From positions 151,170,034-151,234,033 of the forward strand of contig OZ020590.1 in the NCBI GenBank assembly GCA_963971535.1: a DNA stretch of 64,000 nt. The letters run 5' to 3'. This stretch comes from Notolepis coatsorum (taxonomy: Eukaryota; Chordata; Actinopteri; Aulopiformes; Paralepididae). The notes below the pieces were generated by a model, which saw nothing but the letters and a program-made list of their open reading frames with translations, did not search any database and had not been told where the DNA came from. Positions 20,384 to 30,186 of this stretch are shown in pieces; the first letter of the stretch is position 1; each line of letters opens with the position of its first letter. Made by a program: the position numbers and the translations under genes.

Positions 20384-20516
20384 TCAACTCGTCAACATGT
20401 GAACACAAGTCGCAAATCTCACAACCATCGTCGCCCAAACTCCAATCGTCAACACTACCACCACAACACATCCGATATTTCGGCATTCCCAACCTCCTCC
20501 TTCCCTTCTTCCCCAT
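20384..20516 (-). pseudogene. N-terminal piece of the interrupted ORF1
   Basis: Minus strand: starts ATGGGGAAGAAG (MGKKGRRRLGMPKYRMCCGG) and continues through CEICDLCSHVDEL towards the LINE junction. It is the missing N-terminus of the ORF1 frame at 7669-9153. The matching piece in unit 2 is 40501-40684. Cysteines here (CCGG, CEIC) may form another metal-binding site. Confidence 0.65.
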
Positions 20517-20874
20517 CGCGCCGTCTCGTACTCTCAAGCCCCTATTTACAACATCATCGGCTTAGACCAGAGATATATCATCAAGGTACAAGGATAGCTG
20601 CTTACCTCTTATCATTCAGGATAGAGTAGACTGAGGTTAGTAGGAAGCAGCACGTAAAGCCAGATACCATACGTCGCGCAACAAATAAATAAAAGACCTG
20701 TTTACAATAGTTGGTTGTCTCAAATCATTCAGAATTTACAATAAACTAAAAACGGTAAACTAAAACAGCGGATCATTCTTCAAACCGTTACACAACTAAT
20801 GCTGCTACTTCCTGATTGAGCCCCCCTCTGCGAGACACTCCTTGCCCCCTGCTGCCTGACTCTGTACTCCTTGG
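20517..20874. other. 5' region of ORF1 LINE and spacer
   Basis: The 20517-20640 part is the 5' UTR of the ORF1 element on the minus strand. The TCTTATCATTCAGGATAGA stretch near 20615 recurs near 7121-7139. The rest shows no gene and is repeated at 40685-41064. Confidence 0.4.
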
Positions 20875-21015
20875 TCACCCGCTGCCCCCTTTATTCAATT
20901 CCCTAACCACCTCCTCCAATGTCAGACCTTCCATACCCAAATGTTGAACCGCTATCCTAACAATCATTTTAATTCTATCTGTTCTACCCTCAATCTTTGC
21001 CGCAGTATTAACTAC
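20875..21015 (-). pseudogene. ORF1 C-terminal relic of a related LINE
   Basis: Minus-strand frame VVNTAAKIEGRTDRIKM, then HLGMEGLTLEEVVRELNK and a stop. It aligns with the ORF1 C-terminus at 7669-9153 (VVNTIVMVSSRTERLKL, MGMKGLTMGQVSRELGK). It is a separate, older ORF1 element truncated by the LINE at 21021. The same relic is at 41065-41205. Confidence 0.65.
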
Positions 21016-22185
21016 CCCTGCAGAATGGGTACAATACAGTACAGCTCAATACACACAATTGTTAAGGGGATGCAGACCAGAGAAAGGTTTCAGGTTTCAG
21101 GTTTTTATTTAGACTCCACAACATAAACAGATCATTAATCCAGCTTACATTGCTGTCAAGGATAGTAACGTAAAAGCCTCTTGACTTATTTCCATCGTTG
21201 TCCTTGGGTGTCACAGTACTGCTACACCTATACATTTTGACATACCAGACTTGCAAATACAGTACTGTTTGTGATACAAAAGAGTCCAGAAAAGAGAGTA
21301 TATACATTTGACATAAAAACTGTACATTGGAGGAGGTTGGGTACGTGGGGTGGGGTTGGGTGGGTGGGGGGCTGTACATTGGAGGTGGTTGGGTGGGGGG
21401 GGGGGGGGTTGGGTAGGAGAGGTGGGTGGGTGGGGAACACTGTACAACTGTACAAGCAAAACTGTACATTGGATTATTGACAAAACCATACTTGGTCATT
21501 TACTGTACATTGGAGGGTTAGGACATTTACAGGGGCCAGTTTCGAATTGCAGTCTCCCGTAGGTGTTCTTTGAGAGTGGTTTTAAAAGTGGGTAGTGATT
21601 CACATTCCTTTACCGCTTTGGATAGGGCGTTCCACATTGATGTGGCATAATTGCGAAACGTCCCTTGTTTGAGCCGAATCTGGGTTTAACATGATTTGTG
21701 GAGCTCCCTCTGGTGTTGTGATCGTGGTATTTACTGACCTTTGTTAAGTATTTTGACATGTACATGGGTACCTTGGTCGTGTAGTGTATCTGGTAGACCA
21801 GGCCCATTGCAAGTTGCTGTACTCTGTCGTCTACTCTAAGCCATCCTAGGTTGTCAAAGTGAGCAGGGGTGAGGTGGGTTCTAGGAGTAAGGTCAAGCAG
21901 TAGTCTGACCAGTTTGTTTTGAGATGTTTGTAATTTTGTTTTTAGCGCCTTTGAGGTGCTTTGGTACCATGAGGTGCAAGCATAGTCGTAGTACCCTTGA
22001 ATGAGTGCTCCTGCCAGAGTCTTCAGGGTATTCTTGTTTACCAGAGAGGAGATCCGGTACAAGAATTGAGTTCGTTGGTTGACTTTTTTTATTACATTGG
22101 ATGCCATTTTGTCACAGGAAAGATTAGCCTCTAGGATGGAACCCAGGTAGGTAATTTCATCTTTCCTTGTTACTGTATGTACTGT
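21016..22185 (-). mobile_element. LINE fragment, minus strand, copy in unit 1
   Basis: Antisense member of the LINE family. The C-terminal coding part is at about 21540-22175 (VNQRTQFLYRISSLVNKN, LGWLRVDDRVQQLA), with a 6-bp deletion near 21660 relative to the unit 2 copy. The 3' UTR lies at 21215-21530. At about 21087-21213 unrelated sequence with a (GGTTTCA)n start replaces part of the UTR; it looks like another truncated retroelement tail. The element faces a plus-strand LINE at 22208, giving a head-to-head pair. Confidence 0.85.
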
Positions 22186-22207
22186 GTGGATTGATTGAAC
22201 ACTTTAT

Positions 22208-22815
22208 TAAATGGGCCTGGTCTACAAGATACACTACACCACTAAGGTACCCATGTACATGTCGAAATACTTCCCAAAGGTCAGTGAATACCACGCCCAC
22301 AACACCAGAGGGAGCTCCACAAATCATGTTCAACCCAGATTCGGCTCAAACAAGGGACTAAACACGTTTCGCAATTATGCCACAACAATGTGGAACGCCC
22401 TACCCACAGCCGTAAAGGAATGTGAATCACTACCCACCTTCAAAACCGCCCTCAAAGAGCACCTACGGGGGACTGCAATTAGAAACTGGCAACTGTAAAT
22501 GTCCAAACCCCCCCACCCACCCACCCCCTCCTAATGTACAGTCTCCTCCCCACCGTATGTATATATTTTCTTTTAGGATCTCTGGGTAACAGTACTGTAT
22601 ATTTGCATATCGTATATGTCACAAATGTAACAGTACTATATACCTGTATGTCCCTATGTCATAAATATCATGAATTGAAAATGGGGGACCCTGATGTAAA
22701 CAAGATGAAAGTCTTTCTCTGGTCTGCATCCCCTTAACAATTGTGTGTATTGAGTCGTACTGTATTGTACCCATTCTGCAATCTGTTATAATAATAAAGT
22801 TTTCATTCATTCATA
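22208..22815 (+). mobile_element. LINE fragment, plus strand, copy in unit 1
   Basis: Starts within the coding part (MGLVYKIHYTTKVPMYMSK) and runs through MWNALPTAVKECESL to the stop at 22498. A short 3' UTR follows, ending in AATAAAGTTTTCATTCATTC. About 290 bp are the inverted counterpart of 21500-21800 on the minus strand. Confidence 0.85.
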
Positions 22816-23685
22816 CTACTGAGCAATAGTGCTAATCAGATGTATGTACAGAGTTGTTGTATTAATATGTATCTATCCATATATATTGTGACATCCTCCA
22901 GGCACGAAGTAGTATACAAGTAGATTTCTTGAACTGATTTTAATGAAGCTTGTCCATTCTCCATCCAAACCGTAAATACATACACAATACATACAAATGA
23001 TACCATTAGCAATTGAAAGCCCATCAAAAACGTAGCTAACATCAACCGTCAACATATAACAAAAATCATCATCCATAGCAATCAATACCTTATTGGCTGC
23101 GTGCCAGTATAAGAGAACATCGATTGTGTTGTGTCTTTGTCCTTTTTCTTGTTATATTGTCTTGTGTTAGACAATTATTTTACTTGCTTGAATTGACCGC
23201 AAAGTCAAGACAGCCATCCATCAAGTCATGTCGGGTCTCAAAGAAAGGCGGAAACACGTCACCGGATATTAAGTGGGAAACAAGTCTTGTGAGACTAAAT
23301 AATTGCACAAGCAAAAAGAAATCATGCGCCACTCATATTATCTATATAAACCCATATGAAATACAATCCTGAGTATTATTATTAATATGCAAAAATAAAC
23401 GTATAAAATTGTAAGCGAATATAACTATATTAACCAACTGTTAACCATAGCTGCATTTACATATATCCACATCTGTCTGTACATACCTGCATATAATCCT
23501 TTGTATATCTGTAGATACTAGCCTCTATCTATCTATACATTTTGTACATGTCCCTTACCTACTCTTACTAGTTACGCTGCTGGCCAGTATGACTTACTAC
23601 CATAGTGTCTTTATACCTGTATCACTGTACATGTAAATACTATATCTATATCTGTACATATCCCTTACCTACTCTTACTAGTTAC
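22816..23685. other. Shared 0.9-kb spacer, copy 1
   Basis: Sequence present three times (also 26769-27641 and 46410-47542) with only scattered differences. It contains short open frames (for example 23124-23372 plus), but none has a recognisable domain. A CAGTATAAGAGAA stretch at about 23106 could be a TATA-like site. The right end carries a ~117-bp direct repeat with CTAGTTACGCTGCTGGCCAG, the same sequence that flanks the MITE. Confidence 0.5.
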
Positions 23686-23699
23686 TAGGGGTGTAAAGG
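23686..23699. mobile_element. hAT MITE stub (14 bp)
   Basis: TAGGGGTGTAAAGG, preceded by CTAGTTAC, is the left terminus of the MITE family. It is cut by the copia LTR; its last five bases AAAGG are the left target duplication. The rest of the MITE is missing at this locus. Confidence 0.75.
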
Positions 23700-24066
23700 T
23701 GTTGAGATAAGAGACTCTGTATGGGATTGTTAGTAACTGTCCAACTGTACATATGACTGTTTACACTAGTAACTGTTTATCTGTGTAGACAATTGTCTCC
23801 ATCAAGTGATTGCCTTGGTGCATATATATCTGTCCCCACTGGAGGGTGCTCTGGGCGTAGCCACTCAGGTATTCTACCTTAGGGCGACTATAAAAGAGGT
23901 GGTGCCCGCCCCTATCGTTCTCTTGTCCAACGTCTCTCAAAGAGAGAAGAGTGTTGTACAACTACTTCTTATGTGTGAATAAAAGAAGCCACGCCAGTTC
24001 AGGCACAAGATAGAAACCATGCCTCTTGACCACATTATTGACGCCCTGAAGTGAGTTCTGTTAACA
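23700..24066 (+). repeat. Ty1/copia 5' LTR
   Basis: 367 bp, TGTTGAGATAAG to TTCTGTTAACA. It holds TATAAAAGAGG (about 23889), an initiator-like region and an AATAAA signal (about 23977). The match at 47557-47923 has the same length and only a handful of substitutions. Confidence 0.85.
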
Positions 24067-24081
24067 GGTTATGGGCCCAGA
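24067..24081 (+). other. copia-type primer-binding site
   Basis: GGTTATGGGCCCAG directly follows the LTR. This is the sequence used by copia elements, which prime from an internal fragment of initiator tRNA-Met. It is strong support for the Ty1/copia class. Confidence 0.8.
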
Positions 24082-24217
24082 TAACGTCGGGGCGAAATAG
24101 TGGAGGTACTGTATCAAGCTTAGCTGAAGTTAAAGGCTAGGATAGCGCCGGGAGCACCGCGTGGCTAGTCGCTAGGCCGACCAGAGTAAAAAGCTAAGCA
24201 TACCATTAACGAAGAGG

Positions 24218-24690
24218 ATGGAAAACCAAAGAAGAGACAAGTGGCCGACATTCACTGGGAAAGCAGAGAACTACGAACTCTGGGAAGAGCGCATGCTGTG
24301 CTGCATGCATGGGGCGGGGCTGAAGGAGACGATCCTGGGGGCCCCCACCGGAGAACTTACAGCGGAAGAGCAAGCCCTGGACGACCAGAGGAATGCTAGC
24401 GCGCCTGGGGCTGATATTCCGCGACACTAAAGACAGAGGCCGAGAAAGCCTGGCGGTACTGAGAGAACATTTCATCGGGCGAGGAAGACCCAGAGTCGTG
24501 GCCCTCTACACAGCACTAACGGGCCTGAGGAAGGGGACCACCGAAACAGTGACCGAATACGTCAACAGAGCGGAGCAAATCACAACGCCATTGAGGAATG
24601 CCGGAGAAGCACCGAGCGATGGGCTGATGATGGCGATGATGATGAGGGGACTACCGGAGATCCAGCCCATGCTCTTTTTCAGCAACGCCC
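24218..24690 (+). pseudogene. Ty1/copia gag, frameshifted and truncated
   Basis: Starts at ATG 24218 (MENQRRDKWPTFTGKAENYELWEERM), typical of copia gag N-termini. The first frame fails after DDQRNAS near 24400. The second frame carries the next gag block: GLIFRDTKDRGRESLAVLREHF, GRGRPRVVALYTALTGLRKG, TETVTEYVNRAEQ, LRNAGEAPSDGLMMAMMMRGLPE. Some 15-20 residues seem deleted at the frame change. Homology ends near 24675, where minisatellite-related sequence begins. No zinc knuckle, protease, integrase or RT follows, so the element cannot act alone. Confidence 0.8.
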
Positions 24691-24724
24691 TGCTTCACAT
24701 TCACACAGTTCCACACATTCACAC

Positions 24725-25753
24725 CCAGTACAAACCACAGTCTGACACTGTTGACCACTAGGAGCTGCCCAGTACAAACCACAGTCTGACACTGTTGACC
24801 ACTAGGAGCTGCCCAGTACAACCACAGTCTGACACTCTTGACCACTAGGAGCTGCCCAGTACAACCACAGTCTGACACTGTTGACCACTAGGAGCTGCCC
24901 AGTACAAACCACAGTCTGACCCTGTTGACCACTAGGAGCTGCCCAGTACAAACCACAGTCTGACACTGTTGACCACTAGGAGCTGCCCAGTACAACCACA
25001 GTCTGACACTGTTGACCACTAGGAGCTGCCCAGTACAAACCACCGTCTGACACTGTTGACCACTAGGAGCTGCCAGTACAACCACATTCTGACACTGTTG
25101 ATAACTAGGAGCTGCCCAGTACAACCACAGTCTGACACTGTTGACCACTAGGAGCTGCCCAGTACAACCACAGTCTGACACTGTTGACCACTAGGAGCTG
25201 CCCAGTAAAAACCACAGTCTGACACTGTTGACCACTAGCAGCTGCCCAGTACAAACCACCGTCTCACACTGTTGACCACTAGGAGCTGCCCAGTACAACC
25301 ACAGTCTGACACTGTTGACCACTAGGAGCTGCCCAGTACAGCCACAGTCTGACACTGTTCACCACTAGGAGCTGCCCAGTACAAACCACAGTCTGACACT
25401 GTTGACCACTAGGAGCTGCCCACTACAAACCACAGTCTGACACTGTTGACCACTAGGAGCTGCCCAGTACAACCACAGTCTGACACTGTTGACCACTAGG
25501 AGCTGCCCAGTACAACCACAGTCTGACACTGTTGACCACTAGGAGCTGCCCAGTACAACCACAGTTTGACACTGTTGACCACTAGGAGCTGCCCAGTACA
25601 ACCACAGTCTGACACTGTTGACCACTAGGAGCTGACCAGTACAACCACAGTCTGACACTGTTGACCACTAGGAGCTGCCCAGTACAACCACAGTCTGACA
25701 CTGTTGACCACTAGGAGCTGACCAGTACAACCACAGTCTGACACTGTTGGCCA
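24725..25753. repeat. 43/44-bp minisatellite, about 23 units
   Basis: Tandem units built on CAGTCTGACACTGTTGACCA and CTAGGAGCTGCCCAGTACAA, alternating between AACC and AAACC versions, which gives 43- or 44-bp units. The units touch without spacers, so it is a satellite and not a CRISPR-like array. It begins just after the truncated copia gag. Confidence 0.92.
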
Positions 25754-25762
25754 CTGAAATTT

Positions 25763-25892
25763 GGACCGCTGGAGCAGTTGGAGGTTAAGTGCCTTGCTCA
25801 GGGGACCTTCAACAGTGGGTATCGAACCGGCATCCTTCCGGTCACAAGGTCTGCTTCTCTAACCATACCTTCTCTAACCGCTTCTCCCAGAT
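25763..25892 (-). mobile_element. tRNA-derived SINE fragment
   Basis: Minus strand reads GACCGGAAGGATGCCGGTTCGATACC (B-box), then GTCCCCTGAGCAAGGCACTT and AACCTCCAACTGC, a common fish SINE pattern. The upstream CTTCTCTAACCATAC is partly doubled. No 3' tail is seen. Confidence 0.6.
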
Positions 25893-26377
25893 TGACAGAA
25901 TAGTCCACATTTGTGAACTTGTTGTGTGATTGGTTCCAAACTGGGACTCCTCTCAGACTACCATACTTTAGTTGTTCAGATATTGGAAGCAGAACATTTT
26001 AGCATTTGTTAGCATCATGCTAAGCATGGTAGTGGGAGTCAATAATGAGTGGCATGAAGCAGGAATATTACTCAGCAATATGATTGACTGATTGATTGAT
26101 TATTGTATTTCTGTGCCGAACCCTCATGGGTTTATAAGACACCAAAAATAGTGTTGCAGTGTTCCATCATTACATTAGACATTACATTTTATTATCTATA
26201 TACGGATTACATAAATACAGATATACAGCTTGGTCTAACAAAATCTGCTACAATCTGAAGCACAACTCAAGTAGTTCATATTCATTCGACTCAATATATA
26301 TACAATGAATCAAATCCAATCAATGCATACACACAAAGTATTGTAGGAGGGTTGAGGGCCATGGAATAGATAAATAA
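25893..26377. other. Non-coding debris with a minus-strand retroelement tail
   Basis: No gene. At about 26085-26370 the minus strand ends CAGAAATACAATAATCAATC, suggesting the 3' end of another truncated non-LTR element with an (ATCA)n tail. The rest is unassigned. Confidence 0.4.
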
Positions 26378-26768
26378 TGTGAATCACTACCCACCTTCAA
26401 AACCGCCCTCAAAGAGCACCTACGGGAGACTGCAATTAGAAACTGGCCACTGTAAATGTCCAAACACCCCCACCCACCCACCCCCTCCTAATGTACAGTC
26501 TCCTCCCCACCGTATGTATATATTTTCTTTTAGGATCTCTGGGTAACAGTACTGTATATTTGCATATCGTATATGTCACAAATGTAACAGTACTATATAC
26601 CTGTATCCCTATGTCATAAATATCATGAATTGAAAATGGGGGACCCTGATGTAAACAAGACGAAAGTCTTTCTCTGGTCTGCATCCCCTTAACAATTGTG
26701 TGTATTGAGCCGTACTGTATTGTACCCATTCTGCAATCTGTTATTATAATAAAGTTTTCATTCATTCA
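26378..26768 (+). mobile_element. LINE 3' fragment before spacer copy 2
   Basis: Only the last ~25 ORF2 codons (from about TFKTALKEHLRETAIRNWPL) plus the 3' UTR and the AATAAAGTTTTCATTCATTC tail. It matches 22420-22815 closely. It lies upstream of the second spacer copy, so this junction was duplicated together with its LINE. Confidence 0.8.
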
Positions 26769-27633
26769 TACTACTGAGCAATAGTGCTAATCAGATGTAT
26801 GTACAGAGTTGTTGTATTAATATGTATCTATCCATATATATTGTGACATCCTCCAGGCACGACGCAGTATACAAGTAGATTTCTTGAACTGATTTTAATG
26901 AAGCTTGTCCATTCTCCATCCAAACCGTAAATACATACACAAATACATACAAATGATACCATTAGCAATTGAAAGCCCATCAAAAACGTAGCTAACATCA
27001 ACCGTCAACATATAACGAAAATCATCATCCATAGCAATCAATACCTTATTGGCTGCGTGCCAGTATAAGAGAACATCGATTGTGTTGTGTCTTTGTCCTT
27101 TTTCTTGTTATATTGTCTTGTGTTAGACAACTATTTTACTTGCTTGAATTGACCGCAAAGTCAAGACAGCCATCCATCAAGTCATGTCGGGTCTCAAAGA
27201 AAGGCGGAAACACGTCACCGGATAGTAAGTGGGAAACAAGTCTTGTGAGACTAAATAATTGCACAAGCAAAAAGAAATCATGCGCCACTCATATTATCTA
27301 TATAAACCCATATGAAATACAATCCTGAGTATTATTATTAATATGCAAAAATAAACGTATAAAATTGTAAGCGAATATAACCATATTAACAAACTGTTAA
27401 CCATAGCTGCATTTACATATATCCACATCTGTCTGTACATACCTGCATATAATCCTTTGTATATCTGTAGATACTAGCCTCTATCTATCTATACATTTTG
27501 TACATGTCCCTTACCTACTCTTACTAGTTACGCTGCTGGCCAGTATGACTTACTACCATAGTGTCTTTATACCTGTATCACTGTACATGTTAATACTATA
27601 TCTATATCTGTACATATCCCTTACCTACTCTTA
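26769..27633. other. Shared 0.9-kb spacer, copy 2
   Basis: Near-identical to 22816-23685. It leads directly into an intact MITE, unlike copies 1 and 3, where the MITE carries a copia LTR. No gene seen. Confidence 0.5.
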
Positions 27634-27641
27634 CTAGTTAC

Positions 27642-28004
27642 TAGGGGTGTAAAGGTACACGTATCCGTACCGATTCAGTGTGTACCATACCGTACCGAAC
27701 GGCTGTGTACCGAACGAATACAACGGTATGTTAACCAATAACGACTGCCCACTGGGGGCTGTTTTTTTCACAATCTAATATAATAATAATAATTTTTTTT
27801 CCCTTTACAAGTCGATTATTAATTTCAATATAGAATATTTGTTGACAGCCCTACAAGTACAATTAGTTACTGCACACTACATCACCCCTGAGTGGAACAT
27901 GGAAAGCCAAACTTTCCCCCACTGTACCAAAAACCCGTACCGAACCGTGACTTCAAATCCGAGGTACGTACCGAACCGTGGTTTTGTGTACTGTTACACC
28001 CCTA
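27642..28004. mobile_element. hAT-type MITE, copy 2, complete
   Basis: 363 bp with the same ends as copy 1 and the same CTAGTTAC duplication (27634-27641 and 28005-28012). It lacks a short GAACCGTT stretch near the left end and has internal poly-T differences. It marks the start of unit 2. Confidence 0.9.
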
Positions 28005-28169
28005 CTAGTTACTATATGTATATCTGTACATATCTCTTACCTACTCTTACTAGTTACGCTGCTGGCCAGTATGACTTACTACCATAGTATCTTTATACCT
28101 GTATCACTGTACATATTAATACTTAATACTACAACTCCATACATACATCTGATTAGCACTAATACTAAT

Positions 28170-28412
28170 CAGTGGCTCGGGAGGTAGAGCAGTCATCTGG
28201 TAATCTGGAGGTTCCCAGTTCGATTCCCCTTCTCCCGGGCAGCGTGTGGAAGTGTCCTTGAGCAAGACACTTAACCCCTAACTTAACCCCATTGCAGTAG
28301 TCGAGGGAGGCGAGACGTGACTGTTGATTGGACGAGGAGTTGGGTGGCTTCATTTGTCAGCAAGGGGCGGATCCTTCTGCCGTTGCTCAGGAGGAACATT
28401 CCATGCAGGGCA
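28170..28412 (+). mobile_element. tRNA-derived SINE, unit 2 copy
   Basis: Counterpart of 551-797 with the same A- and B-box positions and the same fusion to LINE sequence. Minor substitutions only. Confidence 0.7.
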
Positions 28413-29285
28413 GGGATACAAACTGGTCAGACTACTGCTTGACCTTACTCCTAGAACCCACCTCACCCCTGCCCACTTTGACAACCTAGGATGGCTTAGA
28501 GTAGACGACAGAGTACAGCAACTTGCAATGGGCCTGGTCTACAAGATACACTACACGACTAAAGTACCCATGTCCATGTCAAAATACTTCCCAAAGGCCA
28601 GTGAATACCACGATCACAACACCAGAGGGAGCTCCACAAATAGTGTCAAACCCAGATTCGGCTCAAACAAGGGACTAAACACGTTTCGCAATTATGCCAC
28701 ATCAATGTGGAACGCCCTACCCACAGCTGTAAAGGAATGTGAATCACTATACCCACTTTCAAAGAGCACCTACGGGAGACTGCAGTTGGAAACTGGCCCC
28801 TGTAAATGTCTAAACCCAACCCCCTCCAATGTACAGTAAATGTCCTAACCCAATAATACACAAGACCCTCTTCTTGGGACCAAGTAAGGTTTAGTCGATA
28901 TTCCAATGTACAGTTTTGCTTGTAGTTTCCCCCACCCACCTCCAATGTACAGTTCCCCCCCCCCCCCCCCCCCCACCTACCCAACCTCCTCCAATGTACA
29001 ATTTCTACGTCAAATGTATATACTCTCTTTTTTAGACTCTTTTTGTATCACAAACAGTACTGTATTTGTAAATCTGGTATGTCATAAATGTATAGATGTA
29101 GCAGTACTGTCTATCTGTATGTTGTGTATGTCATATATGTTATGATAAATTGAAAATGGGGGACCCTGATGTAAACAAGATGAAAGTCTTTCTCTGGTCT
29201 GCATCCCCTTAACAATTATGTGTATTAAGCTGTACTGTATTGTACCCATTCTGCAATCTGTTAATAAAGTTTTCAATCAATCAAT
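28413..29285 (+). mobile_element. LINE 3' fragment, unit 2 copy
   Basis: Counterpart of 798-1637. The frame ends in a small deletion near 28750 that fuses ESL to YPLSK and changes the C-terminus. The 3' UTR has a long C run (about 28950-28974). The tail is TTTTCAATCAATCAATC. Confidence 0.82.
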
Positions 29286-30186
29286 CAATCATACACGGCA
29301 CACTGAGGCCTACAACAAACTGACCGGATCTTCCTTTATTCATTATGTTGATTGTACTGTAGCACTATTTTACTCTGTCCATTCTATTGCATAATTTTAC
29401 TATCTATTCTACTATTCTATTATTGCACTGTATTATTTTACTCTGTCTATTGCTTTTTATTACAGGTTCAAAACTGTCAGGTATTAAACTGTGTGGGTAT
29501 CAAACAAGAGACTGTCAGGCTTTAAAACTGTGTAAGAACCAGGCCTAGAACTGCACCCTGAGAGGGAACTGCACCCTGAGAGAGGGAACTGCACCCTGAG
29601 AGGGAACTGTACTCTGAGAGGGAGGTTCGAAGGGTCAAAGTGGGTATAAGACAGGAGGGAAGACTGTCAAGTTTTAAACCGTGGATACCAAACAGAGAAG
29701 GTAAAGACGACTTTGAACTGTTGAACAGTAATCCAGAACTATTTTATTGTACTGTAAAAAAAAAAAAAAAAAATTGCATGGAATAGCGCACAAACTAAAG
29801 TATGTAGAAATTAACTGGTTAGTCAGTCTTGGACTATAAACAATGCCCGTCAAATGAGCCATACTATTGTCTCCATAGCTATAATACAGAACACACAATG
29901 GGTCCGCAAACATCGCTAAAATGGTCAATAACGCTGGCACCATTGAGTAAAGATGGGAAAAGAGCGTGGCGGTCAATGAGTTAACAGGGACGGGGTTGAA
30001 TGTGAACTAGATGAGGGAGGGAGGGACGTGAGTTTGTTTCTTCTCTGGTGTGAATCCTCATGTGTGTCTTTATATGTGAATTCCGAGTAAATCCTTTCCC
30101 ACAAATTTCATGACTAAATGTTTTTTCCCCCCCGAGTATGAGTTCTGATATGTACTTTTAAGTCACGTTTTGCACCAAATATTTTA
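29286..30186. other. Duplicated spacer, no gene seen
   Basis: Counterpart of 1638-2531. It contains the CTGAGAGGGAACTGCA tandem, a poly-A run at 29757-29773 and, on the minus strand beyond 30050, the same broken finger relic as 2395-2531. Confidence 0.5.

Noticed and set aside
23124..23372. 82-codon ORF kept in three spacer copies
   Set aside because: Conservation is explained by recent duplication, and no domain or splice context was recognised.
24725..25753. CRISPR-like array
   Set aside because: Units are contiguous and nearly identical with no unique spacers, and the genome is vertebrate. It is a minisatellite.
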